Source of the DNA: Gammaproteobacteria bacterium
Lineage (GTDB): Bacteria; Pseudomonadota; Gammaproteobacteria; Berkiellales; Berkiellaceae
Reading direction: 5' to 3'
Assembly (NCBI GenBank): GCA_016874315.1
Contig: VGTX01000035.1
Location: 1-8,749, forward strand
Length of the DNA: 8,749 nt
Part shown: positions 6,542-8,749 of the stretch, piece by piece
How positions within the stretch are numbered: the stretch's first letter is position 1
Layout of the letters: every line of letters begins with the position of its first letter
The notes under the pieces: generated by a model
The model's database searches: none
What the model saw: the letters and a program-made list of their open reading frames with translations, nothing else
Told to the model about the DNA's origin: nothing
Translations under genes and position numbers: made by a program

Positions 6542-6715
6542 ATGGCAGCAAAATCTAAAACAAAGATTAAAGTTATTCTGCGTTCTACCGATCCAAATTC
6601 TAAGTATTTTTACACAACAACAAAAAGTAAAAAGAACAAAGAAAAGATTCGATTGAAAAAATACGATCCAATCGTTAACAAACACGTTGAGTTTGCTGAA
6701 GAAAAAATGCGCTAA
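6542..6715 (+). CDS. rpmG: 50S ribosomal protein L33 (zinc-independent form)
   Basis: Small structural protein of the large ribosomal subunit, 57 residues. It shows the L33 pattern: KIKVILRST at 8-16, YFYTTTKSKKNKEK at 22-35, and LKKYDPIVNKHVEFAEEK at 38-55. There is no CxxC pair, so this is the C-minus form that does not bind zinc, the usual form in proteobacteria. The ATG is one base after the rpmB stop, behind a strong ribosome binding site. The exonuclease gene begins three bases after its stop. The overall context is a three-gene transcript. Confidence 0.95.
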   Translation: MAAKSKTKIKVILRSTDPNSKYFYTTTKSKKNKEKIRLKKYDPIVNKHVEFAEEKMR

Positions 6716-6718
6716 ACT

Positions 6719-7507
6719 ATGCGTATAGCAACACTCAACCTTAACGGTGTTCGTTCTGCTATATCAAAAGGCCTGATTAATTTCTTATCCGATCAGGCTT
6801 TTGATTGCATTCTATTTCAAGAAATGCGTCTCCCAAAAGAGCACTATCCTCTCCCTGAATTCTCATCGTATATCTGGCTTGTAAGCTCCGCAGAAAAAGC
6901 AGGCTACAGTGGTGTTGCAATTCTTATTCGAAAAGATTTGTTAACCTCAGATTATGCGCTTAATGTCCACTCATCTTTCCTTGATAGTATTGTTGCTAAC
7001 GAAGGTCGATTTTTAAGTCTATCTTTAGAAAAATACGATATCATTAATATCTACCTTCCATCAGGAACCAGTGGGCCCGATCGCCAAAATTTAAAAATTT
7101 CATGCCTTGATTACTTATTGCACAGTCCTAAAACATCCAATAAGCCTTTGATTATTGGCGGTGATTTCAATCTTACTCCAGATGATAGAGATTTATACCA
7201 CTGGAAAAGTAATTTTGAAAAGCCAGGATGCACATTGGAAGAGCGAACGCTGTTCCGCTCATGGTTGAAAGAATGGAAGCTAATAGATTCATATCGCTAT
7301 CTTCATACCAAAACAGATTGTTCTCATGAAGAATATTCTTGGTGGTCTGCTCGAGTTCCCTCTGCATTTACATCCAATCGTGGTTGGCGAATTGATATGC
7401 TTTTAATATCCGAGCAACTCGCTCGTTATTGTACGCAATATGGGTTTATTCGAGAGCCGCGCTTTTCCGATCATGGAATATACTGGATTGAGCTTACAGA
7501 TTATTGA
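6719..7507 (+). CDS. xth: Exodeoxyribonuclease III family AP endonuclease (Crc-like subfamily)
   Basis: Mg2+-dependent nuclease of the endonuclease/exonuclease/phosphatase fold, expected to cut DNA at abasic sites and trim 3' ends in base excision repair. The 262-residue protein keeps the catalytic set: N7, E35 (FQE), Y112, D149 and N151 (GGDFN), D226 (GWRID), and D251/H252 (SDH). Several features resemble the branch containing Pseudomonas Crc: LPSG after the catalytic tyrosine, a PGCTLEER segment at 169-176, YSWWS at 206-210 and GWRID. Crc itself has lost catalytic residues and acts in RNA-level control. The intact site here argues for a working nuclease. The ATG is three bases after rpmG, and the 3' end overlaps recG by 7 bases in convergent orientation. 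The gene symbol rests on family membership. Confidence 0.9.
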   Translation: MRIATLNLNGVRSAISKGLINFLSDQAFDCILFQEMRLPKEHYPLPEFSSYIWLVSSAEKAGYSGVAILIRKDLLTSDYALNVHSSFLDSIVANEGRFLSLSLEKYDIINIYLPSGTSGPDRQNLKISCLDYLLHSPKTSNKPLIIGGDFNLTPDDRDLYHWKSNFEKPGCTLEERTLFRSWLKEWKLIDSYRYLHTKTDCSHEEYSWWSARVPSAFTSNRGWRIDMLLISEQLARYCTQYGFIREPRFSDHGIYWIELTDY

Positions 7508-8749
7508 GTAACTGAGTGCTCCCAATAATCTGAATTCACATTATGTTGGAAAAATTCTGAAATCCAACGATGCTGCTCCTGATCGAGACTCTTTATTTTT
7601 ATCAAAACATCCTCGATCATATCCATGTTATTATCAAAAGAAAAAAATTTAAGCGACTGAAAACCAGACTGTCGAGCCCCCAAAAACTCACCAGGACCGC
7701 GTATTGCAAGATCCATTTCAGCCAATTTGAACCCATCATCTGTTTCACATAGCGCAGTAAGACGCTCCATGCCTTTTTCTGAAATATTTTGGTCATATAG
7801 TAGCAAACAATAGCTTGCAAGATTACTACGCCCAACACGTCCACGTAATTGATGTAATTGAGATAAGCCCAATCGGTCAGGAGATTCAATAATAATTAAA
7901 GTGGCTAAGGGATGGTCAATCCCCACCTCAATCACTAATGTCGAAACCAATACATGATAATCTCCATTATAAAAAGCCTGTAAGACATCATGCCGATCGG
8001 AAGCATTCATACGTCCATGCAATAGACCAACTTTTATATCGGAAAGATCTGGATGCTCTTTTAAAATTGAAAATCTCTGCTGCGCAGCGCTGGCGTTAAT
8101 CACTTCAGATTCGCTAATTAAAGGACAAATCCAATAAACACTTTGCCCTCGTGCAACACAATTTTTAATAGATTTTAGGACAAGATGCTCTTTTTGTGCT
8201 GGAGTTAAGTACGTTGTAATTGGAGCTCGTCCTTGAGGTTTTTCTTTTAATATGGAAAGCTGTATCGTTCCAAAAAGCGCCATCGATAGCGTACGTGGGA
8301 TAGGTGTTGCAGTCAAAGTAAAACAATGCACAGCATCTGTTACACCTTTTTGCAACAAATATGTGCGCTGAGCAACCCCAAAACGCTGCTGCTCATCAAT
8401 AATTGCTACACCAAGCTTTGCAAAAACAACTTTTTCTTGAAAAACTGCTTGCGTGCCGATAATAATTTGTGCAGCCCCTGTCTGAATTTGTTCATATATT
8501 GCTTTTTTACGACTCGCAGAAAGCGATCCGGTTAATAGAACAATAGAAACTCGGTCGCCCAATAATGTAGTAATATTTTTAAAATGCTGCGCAGCAAGCA
8601 ATTCTGTTGGAGCCATAAAGACCCCCTGAAGCCCCGAATCGACAGCTGCAGCAACAGCTAAAAAGCCTAACAATGTTTTTCCCGATCCAACATCTCCCTG
8701 AATCAACCTCTGCGAAGCTTTTGTTTGTTGCAAATCAGACTGAATTTCA
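7501..8749 (-). CDS. recG: ATP-dependent DNA helicase RecG, C-terminal part (5' end outside window)
   Basis: Superfamily 2 helicase that reverses stalled replication forks and processes branched DNA. About 415 C-terminal residues are present of nearly 700 usual; the N-terminal wedge domain lies beyond the right edge. The frame stays open to the edge, and the TTG at 8733 is an internal leucine codon, not a start. Visible helicase motifs: I GDVGSGKT (8674-8697), Ia MAPTELLAAQH, II DEQQRFG (from 8397), III TATPIPRT, IV LLHGRM, V STLVIEVGID, VI QLRGRVGRS. The RecG-specific C-terminal FLGARQSGFQSLKFF follows. Motif II differs from the usual RecG DEQHRFG. It ends convergently with the exonuclease gene, with 7 bases shared at the stop codons. 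Confidence 0.96.
   Translation of the reverse strand, partial: EIQSDLQQTKASQRLIQGDVGSGKTLLGFLAVAAAVDSGLQGVFMAPTELLAAQHFKNITTLLGDRVSIVLLTGSLSASRKKAIYEQIQTGAAQIIIGTQAVFQEKVVFAKLGVAIIDEQQRFGVAQRTYLLQKGVTDAVHCFTLTATPIPRTLSMALFGTIQLSILKEKPQGRAPITTYLTPAQKEHLVLKSIKNCVARGQSVYWICPLISESEVINASAAQQRFSILKEHPDLSDIKVGLLHGRMNASDRHDVLQAFYNGDYHVLVSTLVIEVGIDHPLATLIIIESPDRLGLSQLHQLRGRVGRSNLASYCLLLYDQNISEKGMERLTALCETDDGFKLAEMDLAIRGPGEFLGARQSGFQSLKFFSFDNNMDMIEDVLIKIKSLDQEQHRWISEFFQHNVNSDYWEHSVTQ

Noticed and set aside
1..8749. CRISPR array, tRNA/rRNA gene, insertion sequence, toxin-antitoxin or defence genes
   Set aside because: I found no spaced direct repeats, cloverleaf-like sequence, transposase motif or defence-gene motif; nearly all the sequence is accounted for by housekeeping genes.

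Overview
The window is a compact, AT-rich stretch of ordinary bacterial chromosome with housekeeping and zinc-uptake genes. It holds eleven protein genes, two of them cut by the window edges, and has little non-coding space. I see no mobile element, prophage, CRISPR array, tRNA, rRNA or gene for a recognisable defence system. The gene set fits a proteobacterium that respires aerobically: an A-type cytochrome c oxidase, poly(A) polymerase I, divergent znuA / znuCB, a Cys-less L33, and an exonuclease III of the subfamily that includes Pseudomonas Crc. A low-GC gammaproteobacterium, possibly a Legionella/Coxiella relative, is my best guess. It is an inference from gene content, not a demonstrated placement.

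Layout: (1) 1-1945, minus strand: ctaC then ctaD (cytochrome c oxidase subunits II and I; ctaD runs off the left edge), behind a good sigma-70-like promoter. (2) 2040-3188, plus strand: a poly(A) polymerase I-type nucleotidyltransferase, divergent from ctaC; the two predicted promoters overlap at their -10 boxes. (3) 3145-4618, minus strand: znuC-znuB, the ATPase and permease of a zinc ABC transporter; znuB overlaps the 3' end of the polymerase gene by 44 bases. (4) 4656-5564, plus strand: znuA, the periplasmic zinc-binding protein, divergent from znuC with only 37 bases between start codons. (5) 5707-6162, plus strand: dut (dUTPase). (6) 6292-7507, plus strand: rpmB-rpmG-exonuclease III, tightly packed behind a predicted promoter. 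(7) 7501-8749, minus strand: the C-terminal part of recG, convergent with the exonuclease gene and overlapping it by 7 bases.

Functionally, ctaC/ctaD encode the electron-entry and catalytic subunits of the terminal oxidase. ZnuA, ZnuB and ZnuC form one zinc importer. Dut, exonuclease III and RecG all serve genome integrity: keeping uracil out of DNA, repairing abasic sites and rescuing stalled forks. L28 and L33 are large-subunit ribosomal proteins. The least explained non-coding feature is a pair of 16-base inverted repeats upstream of dut. Its right arm contains the likely dut ribosome binding site, so the repeat could be a translational switch or a small inverted-repeat element. I found nothing that clearly amounts to a previously undescribed system.
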